64,000 nt of DNA from Microvirga sesbaniae (GTDB taxonomy: Bacteria > Pseudomonadota > Alphaproteobacteria > Rhizobiales > Beijerinckiaceae). The stretch is taken from positions 209,633-273,632 of the forward strand of contig NZ_JAMXFJ010000004.1 of NCBI RefSeq assembly GCF_025460805.1, in the 5' to 3' direction. How positions within the stretch are numbered: position 1 is the first letter of the stretch; each line of letters starts with the position of its first letter. Below the pieces are notes generated by a model, which was not told the DNA's origin, did no database searches, and saw only the letters and a list, made by a program, of their open reading frames with translations. A program made the translations under genes and the position numbers. Positions 9,842-18,742 of this stretch are shown in pieces.

Positions 9842-10096
9842 TCAGGCGGAGCGATCCGCCTCCTGCTCGAAGGTGACGGCCACGTCCGCATTGGCGGATA
9901 GGCGCACCCTGTCGCCCTCAATGTCTGCCACAAGGGCCAGCGGAACGGTATGATGGTGCCCCTTGTGGGAGCCCTCGCCGCTGTCCTTCCGTGTTAGCTT
10001 GATGTGGTCGCCCTCGACCCGATCGACCGTTCCGACGTGGACGCCGTCAGCGCCGATCACCTCCATGTGCTCCCGAATCCTGCTGACATCGGTCAT
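9842..10096 (-). CDS. DUF2171 domain protein
   Basis: 84 residues from ATG 10096 with a purine-rich site upstream. The sequence IREHMEVIGADGVHVGTVD followed by GDHIKLTRKDS is the DUF2171 core, a small beta-barrel (PRC-barrel-like) with unknown function, common in stress-related loci of alphaproteobacteria. A longer upstream frame without ATG context is ignored. It is acidic at the C-terminus with no export signal, so probably cytoplasmic. Confidence 0.8.
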   Translation of the reverse strand: MTDVSRIREHMEVIGADGVHVGTVDRVEGDHIKLTRKDSGEGSHKGHHHTVPLALVADIEGDRVRLSANADVAVTFEQEADRSA

Positions 10097-10636
10097 GGCT
10101 TTCTCCCGTAGATGACGGGAGCACAACGCATGATGACGGATTTGGATGCCGCCGCAAGCTCGTCGCCCGACAGCCTTCACCTGCTCCAGGCGCGAAATTC
10201 CCTGACCCCACAGGTCCTCCTGGCGATCATGCTCTACCATGTGTGCCGCGCGCAGATCCTGGGGGTAGACCTCACCCCTGCGGACCAGGACGCGGAGCCT
10301 GTCTTTGATGTCTGGATCGGGTCAGACATTCGCATTCAGGACCCCTCACTGAACGTCTGCTCTCGAGCGCCAAAGGAAACAAAGCGCCTACGTCTCAGGC
10401 GTGCCAGTTGTGGCCCTTCTGTCCCTTTCTATGCCTCATGCATTTAGAGAAAGTCTGCGCTATTATGCGAGCGTAGTCGACCTGCGGATAAAGTAGCGCT
10501 CGTCACTTGCTCGACAAGGCGCGCATGAGAACCGCGCCACTGCTCTCCGGGCCGAACAGCACTCGCCGGCAACCGCAGCGCGTGCTGGACTACCAGATGG
10601 GCCAGTCGACCTTCAGCATCCGGAGGAGCAACGATC
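10097..10636. other. Intergenic stretch with one copy of an 83-bp repeat
   Basis: No gene supported. Contains the first copy of the 83-bp direct repeat (10323-10405) and the leader of the SnoaL-like gene, whose ribosome binding site GGAGGAG is at about 10621. Overlapping frames of 60-110 codons on both strands show no family features. Confidence 0.5.
10323..10405 (+). repeat. 83-bp direct repeat, copy 1
   Basis: Begins CAGACATTCGCATTCAGG and is 77/83 identical to 12051-12133. The two copies flank the SnoaL-like and methyltransferase genes. Confidence 0.85.
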
Positions 10637-11059
10637 ATGGCGGAAGACCAGCACGAGGCGTTGATCCGCGCCTACATCGACGAGGTCTTCAACGGGCACC
10701 GTCTGGACGCCCTGGACAAGTACTGGGACGATGATCTGACGTCACACTGGCTGGGAATGGAGACGATCTACGGCCTGCCAGCCTGGCGCGCAGCGATGGA
10801 GGGCTTCTTCGCCGCATTTCCGAATGCTGCCTACACCCTGGACGACATGTTCTTTGCTGGTGACCGAGGCGTCTGGCGTGGCCACTGGCAAGCGACCCAG
10901 CAGGGCGAATGGCAGGGGATCGCCGCGTCCGGCCGCAACGTGACGTGGACCGTCATCATCATTGGCCACTTCGTCGGGGGCAAGCTGAAAGAGGACTGGG
11001 TCGAGTTGGACCGGCTCGGCCTCTTCCAGCAGCTCGGATGCGTTCCAACCGGTTCGTAG
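10637..11059 (+). CDS. SnoaL-like ester cyclase / NTF2-fold protein
   Basis: 140 residues. Starts LIRAYIDEVFNGHRLDALDKYWDDD and continues with GMETIYGLPAWRAAMEGFFAAFPN, the typical layout of SnoaL-like polyketide cyclase/ester cyclase proteins (alpha+beta cone fold). The reaction is unknown. Good Shine-Dalgarno GGAGGAG. It is 190 bp upstream of a methyltransferase on the same strand and shares with it the interval between two 83-bp repeats. Confidence 0.8.
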   Translation: MAEDQHEALIRAYIDEVFNGHRLDALDKYWDDDLTSHWLGMETIYGLPAWRAAMEGFFAAFPNAAYTLDDMFFAGDRGVWRGHWQATQQGEWQGIAASGRNVTWTVIIIGHFVGGKLKEDWVELDRLGLFQQLGCVPTGS

Positions 11060-11252
11060 GGTCTGTCGCAACGGCAGATCACAGCCTCGGCACAAAAGGG
11101 CCTTGCATTGCAACGGGGGATCAGACGACAGCCAGGGTGAGCCGAGAACATCCGCATCTCTTTGGAAATCCCCGGTATTCCTGCTTGAGGAGACATCCTG
11201 CCAACCAGGATGAATTGTGGGACAATAGAGGAACGCATCCTGGGAGGCTGTC

Positions 11253-12032
11253 ATGGCCGAGTATGTCTGGCGCCACGATCTGAAGGGCGAAGCGGAGCGA
11301 CTGAGATTGATGTCGGACTTGCTTGACCCATCGAGCCGATTTCATCTGTCCGAGACAGGCGTCGGCATCGGTTGGCGTTGTCTGGAGATCGGTGCCGGCA
11401 ACGGCTCGCTCTCGCAGTGGCTCGCGCAGCGCGTCGGTCCGACGGGGCACGTCATCGCCAGCGACATTCGTACCGACCTGATGCAAGGAATTGCAGCCAG
11501 CAATTTGGAAGTCCGCAAGTTTGATGTCGTGAACGACGAGCCATCGGATGCCCCCTATGACCTCATCGCAATTCGAGCCCTCCTGCACCATCTTCCCGAG
11601 CGCCGCGCCGTGGTGAGCAAGGTTGTCCGCTGGCTTAAGCCGGGTGGTTATCTTTTCGTGCAGGAGCCCGACTTCTACCCCACGTGGACCGTCGAGCCCC
11701 TCTCCCAGAAACGCTTCTGGGAGCAATTCATTCAGTGGGCAGCAGCCCACCAGATCGACTACTACGTTGGTCGCAGCATCCCCGCATGGCTGCAAGCAGA
11801 GGGGTTGATCGATATCTCCTCCGAAGGGCATGCCATTCTCTACAATGGTGGTTCGCCATTCGCGGAATGGTGGGATTACGGAATCCGCGAAGTCGCAGAT
11901 AAGTTGAAAGCGGAGAGCGGAATATCCCAGGCAACACTCGACGAGTTCTATGACCTCTCCCGCGATCCAGATTACTGGACGACAACGATCGCATTCACGG
12001 CAACCACTGCACAGCGCCGAACGGGATCTTGA
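11253..12032 (+). CDS. Class I SAM-dependent methyltransferase
   Basis: 259 residues. Motif I CLEIGAGNGSLSQWLAQ (SAM-binding glycine loop, about residue 47), motif II acidic residue in VIASDI, and a motif IV-like stretch YDLIAIRALLHHLPERR. Substrate unknown. Strong site GGGAGG 5-6 bases before ATG. Preceded by 190 bp without genes and followed by the second 83-bp repeat. The closest relatives by motif are ubiquinone/small-molecule methyltransferases. Confidence 0.9.
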   Translation: MAEYVWRHDLKGEAERLRLMSDLLDPSSRFHLSETGVGIGWRCLEIGAGNGSLSQWLAQRVGPTGHVIASDIRTDLMQGIAASNLEVRKFDVVNDEPSDAPYDLIAIRALLHHLPERRAVVSKVVRWLKPGGYLFVQEPDFYPTWTVEPLSQKRFWEQFIQWAAAHQIDYYVGRSIPAWLQAEGLIDISSEGHAILYNGGSPFAEWWDYGIREVADKLKAESGISQATLDEFYDLSRDPDYWTTTIAFTATTAQRRTGS

Positions 12033-12050
12033 CTGAGATCAGACTCGGAT

Positions 12051-12133
12051 CAGACATTCGCATTCAGGACCCCTCGCTGAACGTCAGCTCTCGAGCGCCA
12101 AAGCAGACAAAGCGCCTATGTCTCAGGAGTGCC
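12051..12133 (+). repeat. 83-bp direct repeat, copy 2
   Basis: Second copy of the repeat at 10323-10405, in the same orientation, with 6 substitutions and no gap. It begins 18 bp after the methyltransferase stop codon. Confidence 0.85.
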
Positions 12134-12138
12134 GATTT

Positions 12139-12257
12139 TGTTGAAAAACTCCCGAGCGGTGCTAAGTCGGTCTACTAATAGGGCCCGCCTGACAGATCAG
12201 GCCCAACATCCTGTAGGCCAATCGGCCGAAATACGGCAGTTGCGGACTTTTTCAACA
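12139..12257. mobile_element. MITE-like element (119 bp)
   Basis: Bounded by TGTTGAAAAA (12139-12148) and its exact complement TTTTTCAACA (12248-12257). The inner flanks are also partly complementary (ACTCCCGAGCGG and CAGTTGCGGAC). It contains no coding frame. The size and terminal inverted repeats suggest a non-autonomous element or the ends of a deleted insertion sequence. Confidence 0.5.
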
Positions 12258-12333
12258 GTATCTGCCAGCAGCGGACGATCCCTTTTGACCCGACAGCAGA
12301 TGTTGGGAGCATCAGGGCATGAGCATGCGTCTG

Positions 12334-12364
12334 TCCACGCTTGGCCGAGCTGGCCAAGCGTGGA
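12334..12364. terminator. Perfect 13-bp hairpin without U-run
   Basis: TCCACGCTTGGCC (12334-12346) pairs exactly with GGCCAAGCGTGGA (12352-12364) across a 5-nt loop. It lies just beyond the 3' end of the SDR gene (stop at 12378, minus strand) and probably ends or protects that transcript. Confidence 0.5.
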
Positions 12365-12377
12365 CGAGTCCCTGTGA

Positions 12378-13166
12378 TCAGACGGTCGGGACGGTGCCTC
12401 CGTCGATGACAAATTCTGCACCGTGGATCGCGGCGGCGCGGTCCGAGGCTAGGTAGGCGATGACGTCGGCGACCTCGAAGGGTTCGGCGCCGCGACCTAT
12501 GGAGATGCCGCCAAGGCCGGCCAGTACGAGTTGGCGCGCGTCCTCGATAGTGCCACCGTTGGCGGCTTGGATGCGTTTGAGAAATACATCGGTCCCCTCG
12601 GTCATGATCCAGCCGGGAGAGACGACGTTGACCCTCACGCCCTTGGGACCCAGCTCCTTGGAGATGGACTTGCTGTAAGTCCGGAGCGCGGCCTTGGCGC
12701 CAGCGTAGGCGGTGGTTGCGTCGGGAAGCGGCAGGACCGACTGGATGGAGGTGACGTGCACCACCGCGCCGCTGCCCCGCTCGATCATCTGCGGAATCAG
12801 GAGCCGGTCGAGGCGGACTGTGGCCAGGAGGTTCAAGTTGAGCTCGGACAGCCAATGATCGTCGGTCAAGGCGACGAAGCCGCCACCGGGTGTGGACGAG
12901 CCGCCGATCACGTGGGCGAGGATGTCGACTCCGCCAAGACGCTCAAGCGCGGCCTTGGCCAGCAATTCCCCGCCCTCAGCCGTCGTCAGGTCCACTTGGA
13001 CGAACTCGACGCCGTCGATGGGATCCAGGCTTCCGCGGGCGGCGGTGATCACCCGGGCGCCGCCGGCGAGGAAGCGGTCGACGGTGGCGCGGCCCAGGCC
13101 CTTGGTGCCGCCGCTGATGAGCACGCGCTTTCCCGCGAACTCGGTCGGATCAGCCTTGATGGTCAT
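12378..13166 (-). CDS. SDR family oxidoreductase
   Basis: 262 residues, classical short-chain dehydrogenase. NAD(P) loop GGTKGLG (19-25), NVV-region equivalent near 85-90 (HVIGGSS), catalytic S140, Y154 and K158 (TTAYAGAKAAL), and C-terminal FVIDGGTVPTV. It reduces or oxidises a small carbonyl/alcohol substrate that cannot be specified. Its ATG overlaps the stop of the upstream SnoaL-like gene by 4 bp (ATGA), so the two are translationally coupled. A LysR gene is divergent. Confidence 0.9.
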   Translation of the reverse strand: MTIKADPTEFAGKRVLISGGTKGLGRATVDRFLAGGARVITAARGSLDPIDGVEFVQVDLTTAEGGELLAKAALERLGGVDILAHVIGGSSTPGGGFVALTDDHWLSELNLNLLATVRLDRLLIPQMIERGSGAVVHVTSIQSVLPLPDATTAYAGAKAALRTYSKSISKELGPKGVRVNVVSPGWIMTEGTDVFLKRIQAANGGTIEDARQLVLAGLGGISIGRGAEPFEVADVIAYLASDRAAAIHGAEFVIDGGTVPTV

Positions 13167-13492
13167 GCTGTGATCTCCAAGACCTTAATGGCGTCGTTGT
13201 CCAGGGTGAAGCGGTAGGTGAAGCGGATCGGGCTGCCCTTGAAGTCGCCATTGGCAAGGCCTTCGACCACGACCGGACCGTTCTCGTGGCGAACGGCATC
13301 CGGCGTAAAGATCGCCTTGACCGGGATCACCGCTTCTTCGAACAAGGCCCGCATTCCGGCGTAGCCCTCGTGACGGCCTCCATCAGCGAAAAGGACCGCG
13401 TCGCGCGTGAAGGGGCTCAACATTCCGTCTACATCGAGACGGGCGTTCGCGGCCACATACGCGGCAATCGGGGATGGAAGTTCGATTGTCAT
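13163..13492 (-). CDS. SnoaL-like / nuclear transport factor 2 family protein
   Basis: 109 residues. [31 protein letters not shown] is the N-terminal helix and first strand of the SnoaL_2 fold; the end ([19 protein letters not shown]) fits the last strands. Such proteins often accompany SDRs as small isomerases or binding proteins. First gene of a two-gene operon with the SDR, divergent from a LysR regulator that starts 132 bp away. Confidence 0.8.
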   Translation of the reverse strand: MTIELPSPIAAYVAANARLDVDGMLSPFTRDAVLFADGGRHEGYAGMRALFEEAVIPVKAIFTPDAVRHENGPVVVEGLANGDFKGSPIRFTYRFTLDNDAIKVLEITA

Positions 13493-13623
13493 TGTTCTTC
13501 TCCTGCTTGCCCCGGTTGCGGCCGGGGCGGCTGCAACTGCGGGTGTCAGCGAAAATAGCGATGGACAGCTGGCGCGATAATCAGGACAATTTGGAACGTT
13601 GCATCACGAAAATGGGGACAATC

Positions 13624-14538
13624 ATGCAGAGCAGCCTGACAGAATTGGACGCCGTTCTCATGGTTGCTCGTCGGGGGAGATTCCGGGCCGCGGCGCTTGA
13701 GCTCGGCGTCTCAACCACCGCGCTCAGCAATGCGGTGGGAAAGCTGGAGCGCACGCTCGGCGTACGGCTCTTCAACCGGACGACGCGAAGTGTCTCCTTG
13801 ACGGAGGCAGGTCAGCGGTTCGTCGCGCAAGTCGCTCCTGCCGTGCAGGACATTCATGAGGCGATGGAGGTTGCGCGCTCTCAACAGGCCACCCCTTCAG
13901 GCACGCTGCGCATCAACGCCTTTCCAACAGCGGCGCGGGAGATCTTTTCTTCGCTGGTCCTACCCTTCCTACGCGTACATCCTCAGGTTCACGTCGACAT
14001 CGTCACAGAAGGTCGCCTGGTGGACATTGTAGCGGGCGGCTTCGACCTCGGCGTTCGTAGCGCCGACCTCGTGCCGGCGGACATGATCGCACTCCCCTTG
14101 GGGGATGTGCGGCGCAATGTTGTGGTGGCCACACCGAGCTATCTGAAAGCGCACGGGACGCCTATGGTCCCGCAGGACCTCGCGGAGCATTCCTGTCTCC
14201 GCGTGCGGCTCCCCAATGGCGCGATTCACCGCTGGCCGTTCGAGAAGGACGGAAAATCGGTCCATATCGACGTCCAGGGCGCCATAACTCTCGACGAGGC
14301 GAGCCTCGCGCGCACCGCAGTCCTCGCTTCCTTCGGCCTCGCCCTGGTCATGGAGTCCGACGTAAGAGACGACATCGAGGCGGGCCGCCTTGTCCGCGTG
14401 CTTGAGGATTGGACGCCCACGCTCTCGCCCTTGAGCCTCTACTATCCGAGCCGACGCAACCCGACCGCCGCGTTCAAGGCTTTCGTCGACTTCGCGCGGC
14501 GGCAAAGCGGAGCCAGCGGTACCCTGAGGCCGCCCTAA
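13624..14538 (+). CDS. LysR family transcriptional regulator
   Basis: 304 residues from ATG 13624, which has GGGGA five bases upstream; a longer frame to 13474 would overlap the divergent gene. N-terminal winged HTH ([24 protein letters not shown], then [23 protein letters not shown]), then a periplasmic-binding-like effector domain with [15 protein letters not shown]. Likely regulator of the divergent SnoaL-SDR operon, as is usual for LysR proteins. Confidence 0.92.
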   Translation: MQSSLTELDAVLMVARRGRFRAAALELGVSTTALSNAVGKLERTLGVRLFNRTTRSVSLTEAGQRFVAQVAPAVQDIHEAMEVARSQQATPSGTLRINAFPTAAREIFSSLVLPFLRVHPQVHVDIVTEGRLVDIVAGGFDLGVRSADLVPADMIALPLGDVRRNVVVATPSYLKAHGTPMVPQDLAEHSCLRVRLPNGAIHRWPFEKDGKSVHIDVQGAITLDEASLARTAVLASFGLALVMESDVRDDIEAGRLVRVLEDWTPTLSPLSLYYPSRRNPTAAFKAFVDFARRQSGASGTLRPP

Positions 14539-15125
14539 CCGTTACGCTGATTGATTCCAGACCCTAGTGTTCGCTGCTCAAGACAGCCAGCAAAGGTCCA
14601 GATCGGGTCAAAAGTGAGCCAAGAGCCGATCTACGGGAAGTCCGCTTCCCACAGGAGAAGAGACATTCGCCCTTAAGACAGGTGAAACGCCCTTTGAGTC
14701 GAACTTTACTGTTAAACGGATCCTCATAGAGTCAGTCTTCTCTGAAAGTAGCGTCAGACTTTTAGCGTCGCGCCCTCAGGAGAATGGGCTGAATCTGAGT
14801 CAAACATTTCGTTTTCCGAACATCCTGTTGGACCGTTAAGCAAGTCGGGCGACGCAGAAAAGCAAACTGCGTCGCCCGACTTGGTTTGATCCCTGAATCT
14901 CAATCAGCCCTCACCAGCGCACCGTGCGAAAAAGTGGACCCGGATTTTCGCCCTCAATGGTGCGCCGCTCAAAGGCTTGAGCATCGGATCCAATCTCGAA
15001 AGTGCATTCCACTTTCGGGTCCGATGCTCCTTTCCTTAAGCGGCGCATCGTTCGGGGCGGACCCGGCGGGCCACGCTAGTGACCCGAAGGGCCGCTGACG
15101 CGGCCCGCTGGGTCCGTCCGATGCG
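14539..15125. other. Intergenic stretch with hairpin and palindromic repeats
   Basis: 587 bp without a credible gene. The left 300 bp holds several A/T-richer patches. A perfect 17-bp hairpin lies at 14841-14883 and three interspersed GCATCGGA-type palindromic units fill 14917-15130. Confidence 0.5.
14841..14883. terminator. Perfect 17-bp hairpin
   Basis: CAAGTCGGGCGACGCAG (14841-14857) and CTGCGTCGCCCGACTTG (14867-14883) are exact complements separated by an A-rich 9-nt loop (AAAAGCAAA). No U-run follows on either strand. It lies about 300 bp past the LysR stop and 240 bp past the HWE kinase stop. It could be a bidirectional transcription barrier or a small-RNA 3' end. Confidence 0.5.
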
Positions 15126-15130
15126 CTAGG
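14917..15130. repeat. Cluster of interspersed GCATCGGAC palindromic repeats
   Basis: Three units: 14917-14965 (GCGCACCGTGCG...GGTGCGCC), 14980-15029 (AGCATCGGATCC...GGTCCGATGCT) and 15044-15130 (ending TCCGATGCGCTAGG). Each is a long imperfect palindrome with AAAGTGGACC-like cores. The final CTA of the last unit is the stop codon of the minus-strand kinase gene. Confidence 0.75.
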
Positions 15131-16811
15131 CCGCCAAGGCTTCGACGGTGCAGATGACGCCGGTGGAGACGAAGGCGATCTCGACCTTGCCGTCGAGGTC
15201 CTGGGCCAGGGCACGCTCGAGCAGCCGCGAGCCGAACCCGCGGCGCGACGGTGGATGGACGAGCGGTCCCCCACGTTCCTCCCAGCGGATCGAGATCCTG
15301 TCGCCGCCTCCTGAACGCCTTTCGGAAGCCCATGTGATCGAGACCGACCCGGCCTCGTTCGACAAGGCACCGTACTTCACCGCGTTGGTGGCCAATTCCT
15401 GGAACGCCATGGCGAGCGCCAGCGCCGTCTGGGCCGAGACACGGACATCCGGTCCCTCCCCATGCACGCGATCCTCCGCCGGGCTGCTGAACGGTTCGAC
15501 CGCCTGGGCAATGACCGTGCCGAGATCCGCGCCCTCCCAGTTCTCACGGGTCAGCAGGTCGTGGGCACGGGCGAGAGCCGCCAGCCGACTGTCGAAGACA
15601 TGCCGGACCTGCTCCGGGACGCCGGCCGTGCGCAGGGTCTGGGACGCAATGAACTGTACGGTGGCCAGCGTGTTCTTCACGCGATGGTTCAACTCGTGGA
15701 GCAGCAGTCGCTGATGCTCTTCGGCTCGGTCGCGCTCCGCCTGCCGGGCGGCGACCTCGTCCATCAGTCCATCGACGGCGGCCCCGACCGACTCGATCTC
15801 ACCGGCATCGGCGGCCATGCCGCTGCGAGCCTCCCGGTCGCCTGCGCGCCAGGCTTGGATCGTTCTCACCAGCCGGACCACCGGCTTCGTGACGAAGCGG
15901 CGCCCGAACAACCAGGCTGCGCCAAGAGCGGCCACGGCCCCGGCGATGGTGAGGGCGATGCCGCGTCGGGCCGATTGATCGATGGCCCGGAATGCCTCGT
16001 CGACCGAGAGGCCAGCACTGATGTAGAGTCCGGTCGGCGTCGCCGCAGGCGGAATGTAGCCGATGACCCGCCGGGTGCCGTCCTGGCTCAGCACCTCCTC
16101 GGTGCCGGGGACGGACGCCTGCACCAGCCTCTGGAACGGCTCGGGAATGTGCGTGCCGATGAACCGTTCGGGCAACGGCTCGCGGGCGATGATGACGCCA
16201 TTGCGGTCGGCGATGGTGAGCGCACTGCCGCGGGCGAAGTCCCGCTGCCGCAGCCGCGCGCCGAGCCAGTCCAGGTCGAGGCCCGCCGCGACGACGCCCA
16301 CCGTCTTGCCGTCTCCGCTCCGGACCGGTAGGGCGAGCGGCAGCCCCCGGCGACCCGAGATGCGGCTGACCGTGTACTCGCCGACGACGAAACCGCCCGT
16401 GGCGAGCGCCTGCTTGAAGTAGGGCCGGTCGTCGAGCGGCCGGCTCTGGCCTATGCCTTCGGTTCGGCACCTGACGGTGCCTTGGAGATCGATGACGGTG
16501 ATTGTGGTCAGGTGCGGGGACTCCGCCTGTACGTCGTCCAGGTAGGCTCGGCACAGCGCGGGATCGAAGGAGCGTACTGCCGGGGCACGGGCAACTGCCA
16601 GCAGCAGCCCATGGATGCCCTCGATGACGCCCTGCATTTCGAGCGCGGCAAGCTGACCGAAGCGCAGGGCGAGCGCCTGCACCTCGGCCTCGCGGCTGCG
16701 GCGCAGAGAGACTTCGTTGTAGAGCAGGATGGCCAGCGCGGGCAGGAGGGCCAGCGCCGTTAGGATGAAGAGCCGCGCGCGCAGGGACAACCTCGGCCAC
16801 GCCATCGCCAC
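15126..16811 (-). CDS. HWE-family sensor histidine kinase with extracytoplasmic sensor domain
   Basis: 561 residues. Transmembrane helices at about 13-32 and 283-303 enclose a periplasmic Cache-like sensor (DRPYFKQALATG, then a second PAS-like half). A HAMP-like linker follows, then the HWE phosphoacceptor box HELNHRVKNTLATVQ (H376 of HRVKN), an N-box ELATNAVKYGALS and the terminal glycine box RRGFGSRLLERAL. HWE kinases are concentrated in alphaproteobacteria and often act in general stress signalling. No response regulator is adjacent, so its partner is elsewhere. The stop codon is contributed by an adjacent palindromic repeat. Confidence 0.9.
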   Translation of the reverse strand: MAMAWPRLSLRARLFILTALALLPALAILLYNEVSLRRSREAEVQALALRFGQLAALEMQGVIEGIHGLLLAVARAPAVRSFDPALCRAYLDDVQAESPHLTTITVIDLQGTVRCRTEGIGQSRPLDDRPYFKQALATGGFVVGEYTVSRISGRRGLPLALPVRSGDGKTVGVVAAGLDLDWLGARLRQRDFARGSALTIADRNGVIIAREPLPERFIGTHIPEPFQRLVQASVPGTEEVLSQDGTRRVIGYIPPAATPTGLYISAGLSVDEAFRAIDQSARRGIALTIAGAVAALGAAWLFGRRFVTKPVVRLVRTIQAWRAGDREARSGMAADAGEIESVGAAVDGLMDEVAARQAERDRAEEHQRLLLHELNHRVKNTLATVQFIASQTLRTAGVPEQVRHVFDSRLAALARAHDLLTRENWEGADLGTVIAQAVEPFSSPAEDRVHGEGPDVRVSAQTALALAMAFQELATNAVKYGALSNEAGSVSITWASERRSGGGDRISIRWEERGGPLVHPPSRRGFGSRLLERALAQDLDGKVEIAFVSTGVICTVEALAA

Positions 16812-17006
16812 CGTCGGTCCTCCTCGAAGATCCCGTGCCTGTTATGCATTCGGGTGCCTGCCCCTTGCGGGTGCCTGCCCCTTGATCATAGCGCAGCTTG
16901 TCGACGGGTCGATGACTTATGTTAAGGCCCGAACGATGTCCTTCGCCCCGGTATGGCCGCGACGCGATCAGGCAGAGTGCCGTCTCATGGGTGAGAGCTG
17001 TCCGCT

Positions 17007-17432
17007 TCAGGCGCTCGCACCTCCAGCCTGTCTCCGCCTGCCCGCCGATTCAATCGGGATCGTCATGGTACAGCACACACCTTCCGGCTCGAACCGCGCC
17101 GCGAGCTCGCCCCCGAGCTCGTGCGTGATGGCCTGCCGCAACAGGCGCGAGCCGAAACCCGGGCTCGGCTGGGCTGGCAGGGAGGGGCCTCCCAGCTCGC
17201 ACCCGTCGATGATCAGGAGCCCGTCCCCCTGCTCTCCCGAGACCTGCCAATCAACCTGCACATGACCGGTATCCGACGAAAGGGCCCCATACCGTCGGCG
17301 TCGGTCGTGAGCCCATGGAACCCCATGCCGAGGACGACGGCCCGTGAGGGCCGCCACACCCCGAGCCGGCATCCTTCGGGGATCGGAAACCATCGATCCG
17401 GCCGGCTGTCGAAAACGGCCTGCCTTAGCCAA
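17007..17432 (-). pseudogene. Decayed HWE histidine kinase catalytic domain, frameshifted
   Basis: The 141-codon frame carries only the end of an HWE ATP-binding domain: RYGALSSDTGHVQVDW, then a linker, PGFGSRLLRQAI and GVCCTMTIPI. The expected upstream N-box is found in the neighbouring frame at about 17299-17346 (RAVVLGMGFHGLTTDA), showing a frameshift. The phosphoacceptor domain is missing. It resembles the same region of the kinase at 15126-16811, so it may be a broken paralogue. Confidence 0.6.
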
Positions 17433-17461
17433 TGCAGATGAGTTGGCTGTGGACCCGATTC

Positions 17462-18433
17462 CTAACCGAGACCGAGCTCCTTGAGGATTGCCGTGATACG
17501 GGCCTGCTCTTCCTTGATGAAGGCGCCGAAGGGTGCGGAGGGCATGTAAAGATCAACCCATTCCCGTTCCTGAAGCAGCTTCTTCCAGGACGGGCTCTGC
17601 ACCAGCTTGGCAACGGCTGCTTCAAGCGCTTGCTTGTCCTCGGCACTGACATGGGGGGAAGCCATCAGACCGCGCCAGTTGACCAGCGTCGCGTCAACGC
17701 CCTGCTCCCGGAAGGTCGGGATGTCGATGCCGGGCAGACGTTCCGGCGACGAGATGCCGATCGGCCTGAGCTTGCCGGCCTTGAACTGACCAGCGACCTC
17801 GTTGAGGCCACCGGTTGCAACGGTGATCTTGCCGTTCATCACCAGCGGCAGCATCTCGCCACCGGTCCCGACCGGAATATAGTTCATCTTCTTGACGTCA
17901 CCACCGGAGGCTTTCACGACCAGGCCGCACAGGACGTGGTCGGGAGAGCCATGCGCGAAGCCGCCCCAGGTGACCGAGCCCGGGTCCTGCTTGAACTTGT
18001 TGACCAGGTCCGTGACGCTCTTGATGGGCGATTCAGCAGCAACGAACAGTGGCTGATACTCGCCCTGAAGGCGGGCGATAGGAGTAACCTGCTCCAAGGT
18101 GACCGGGGACTTGTTGATCACCGGTGCGCCCACGAGACCGAAGCCCGCGACCATCAGCGATGGGTCCCGCTCCTTGGAGTTGATGACCTGGGCCAGACCG
18201 ATCGTGCCGCCAGCGCCCGGCACGTTCTGGACTTGGACGCTCGTGGCGAGCTTTTCGCTCATCAGGACTTCCTGTACCGCGCGGGCGAGCTGATCGTATC
18301 CTCCTCCCGGGCCCGCGGGAGCGACGATCTTGACGCTCGTGAGCTGCTGCGCCCATGCCGGCAAGGCAGGCAGAAGGCTGGCCGAGGCGGCGGCCAAGAG
18401 GGCTTTGTTGAAACTGCGACGATCCAAGGACAT
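17462..18433 (-). CDS. tctC: Tripartite tricarboxylate transporter substrate-binding protein (TctC/Bug family)
   Basis: 323 residues. Twin-arginine-like export signal (RRSFNKALLAAASASLLPALPAWAQ), then the Bug-family fold: VKIVAPAGPGGGYDQLARAV, VQNVPGAGGTIGLAQV, GKLRPIGISSPERLPGIDIPTFREQG. It captures a carboxylate in the periplasm for a TctAB permease, which is not present nearby. It is divergent from a TctD/TctE-like two-component pair, which probably controls it. RBS near ATG is reasonable (GGAGA upstream on the minus strand). Confidence 0.9.
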   Translation of the reverse strand: MSLDRRSFNKALLAAASASLLPALPAWAQQLTSVKIVAPAGPGGGYDQLARAVQEVLMSEKLATSVQVQNVPGAGGTIGLAQVINSKERDPSLMVAGFGLVGAPVINKSPVTLEQVTPIARLQGEYQPLFVAAESPIKSVTDLVNKFKQDPGSVTWGGFAHGSPDHVLCGLVVKASGGDVKKMNYIPVGTGGEMLPLVMNGKITVATGGLNEVAGQFKAGKLRPIGISSPERLPGIDIPTFREQGVDATLVNWRGLMASPHVSAEDKQALEAAVAKLVQSPSWKKLLQEREWVDLYMPSAPFGAFIKEEQARITAILKELGLG

Positions 18434-18742
18434 TTCCTGTCTCCCCTATGAACTCTCTCCGCCATGGAGGAGCTAAAATCGTGTTGCGTTGCAGGTGCAT
18501 GCTGTTGGGAACGGCTCGAACCGCGCGGCTTTCGGACCCGGGTAACGGATCTGGTGCGCACGGGCAGGTGCCGCGACGCCCGTCCGAGCATCGGTCGGGT
18601 CGCATGCGAGTGCCGGGAGGAGGCGCATCCTCATCGTTTCGTCCCGTTACAATATTGTTCTTACGTTCGGTGTGGCCCGAGCTTCTTGGGTACCGTAGGG
18701 TCGGAACCTGTCATTCACCTGTCATCCGAGGTGACGGAAGGC
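18434..18742. other. Divergent control region between tctC and tctD
   Basis: 309 bp with no gene of its own. It carries the promoters of both directions. The only clear site is the tandem CTGTCAT repeat at 18708-18725. Confidence 0.5.
18708..18725 (+). promoter_or_regulatory. Pho-box-like tandem operator upstream of tctD
   Basis: CTGTCAT at 18708-18714 and again at 18719-18725, separated by TCAC: an 11-bp-period direct repeat identical in layout to the PHO box bound by OmpR/PhoB-type regulators. It ends 17 bp before the ATG of the OmpR-type gene, so it may be the autoregulatory site of that regulator or a true PhoB site. Confidence 0.55.

Noticed and set aside
14841-14883. 17-bp hairpin as a CRISPR or IS remnant
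   Set aside because: Only one copy is seen, with no repeats or spacers and no transposase nearby.
15799-16800. Long open frames antisense to or shifted against the HWE kinase
   Set aside because: They are Arg/Ala-rich, have no family features, and are explained by GC-rich codon bias over a clear kinase gene.
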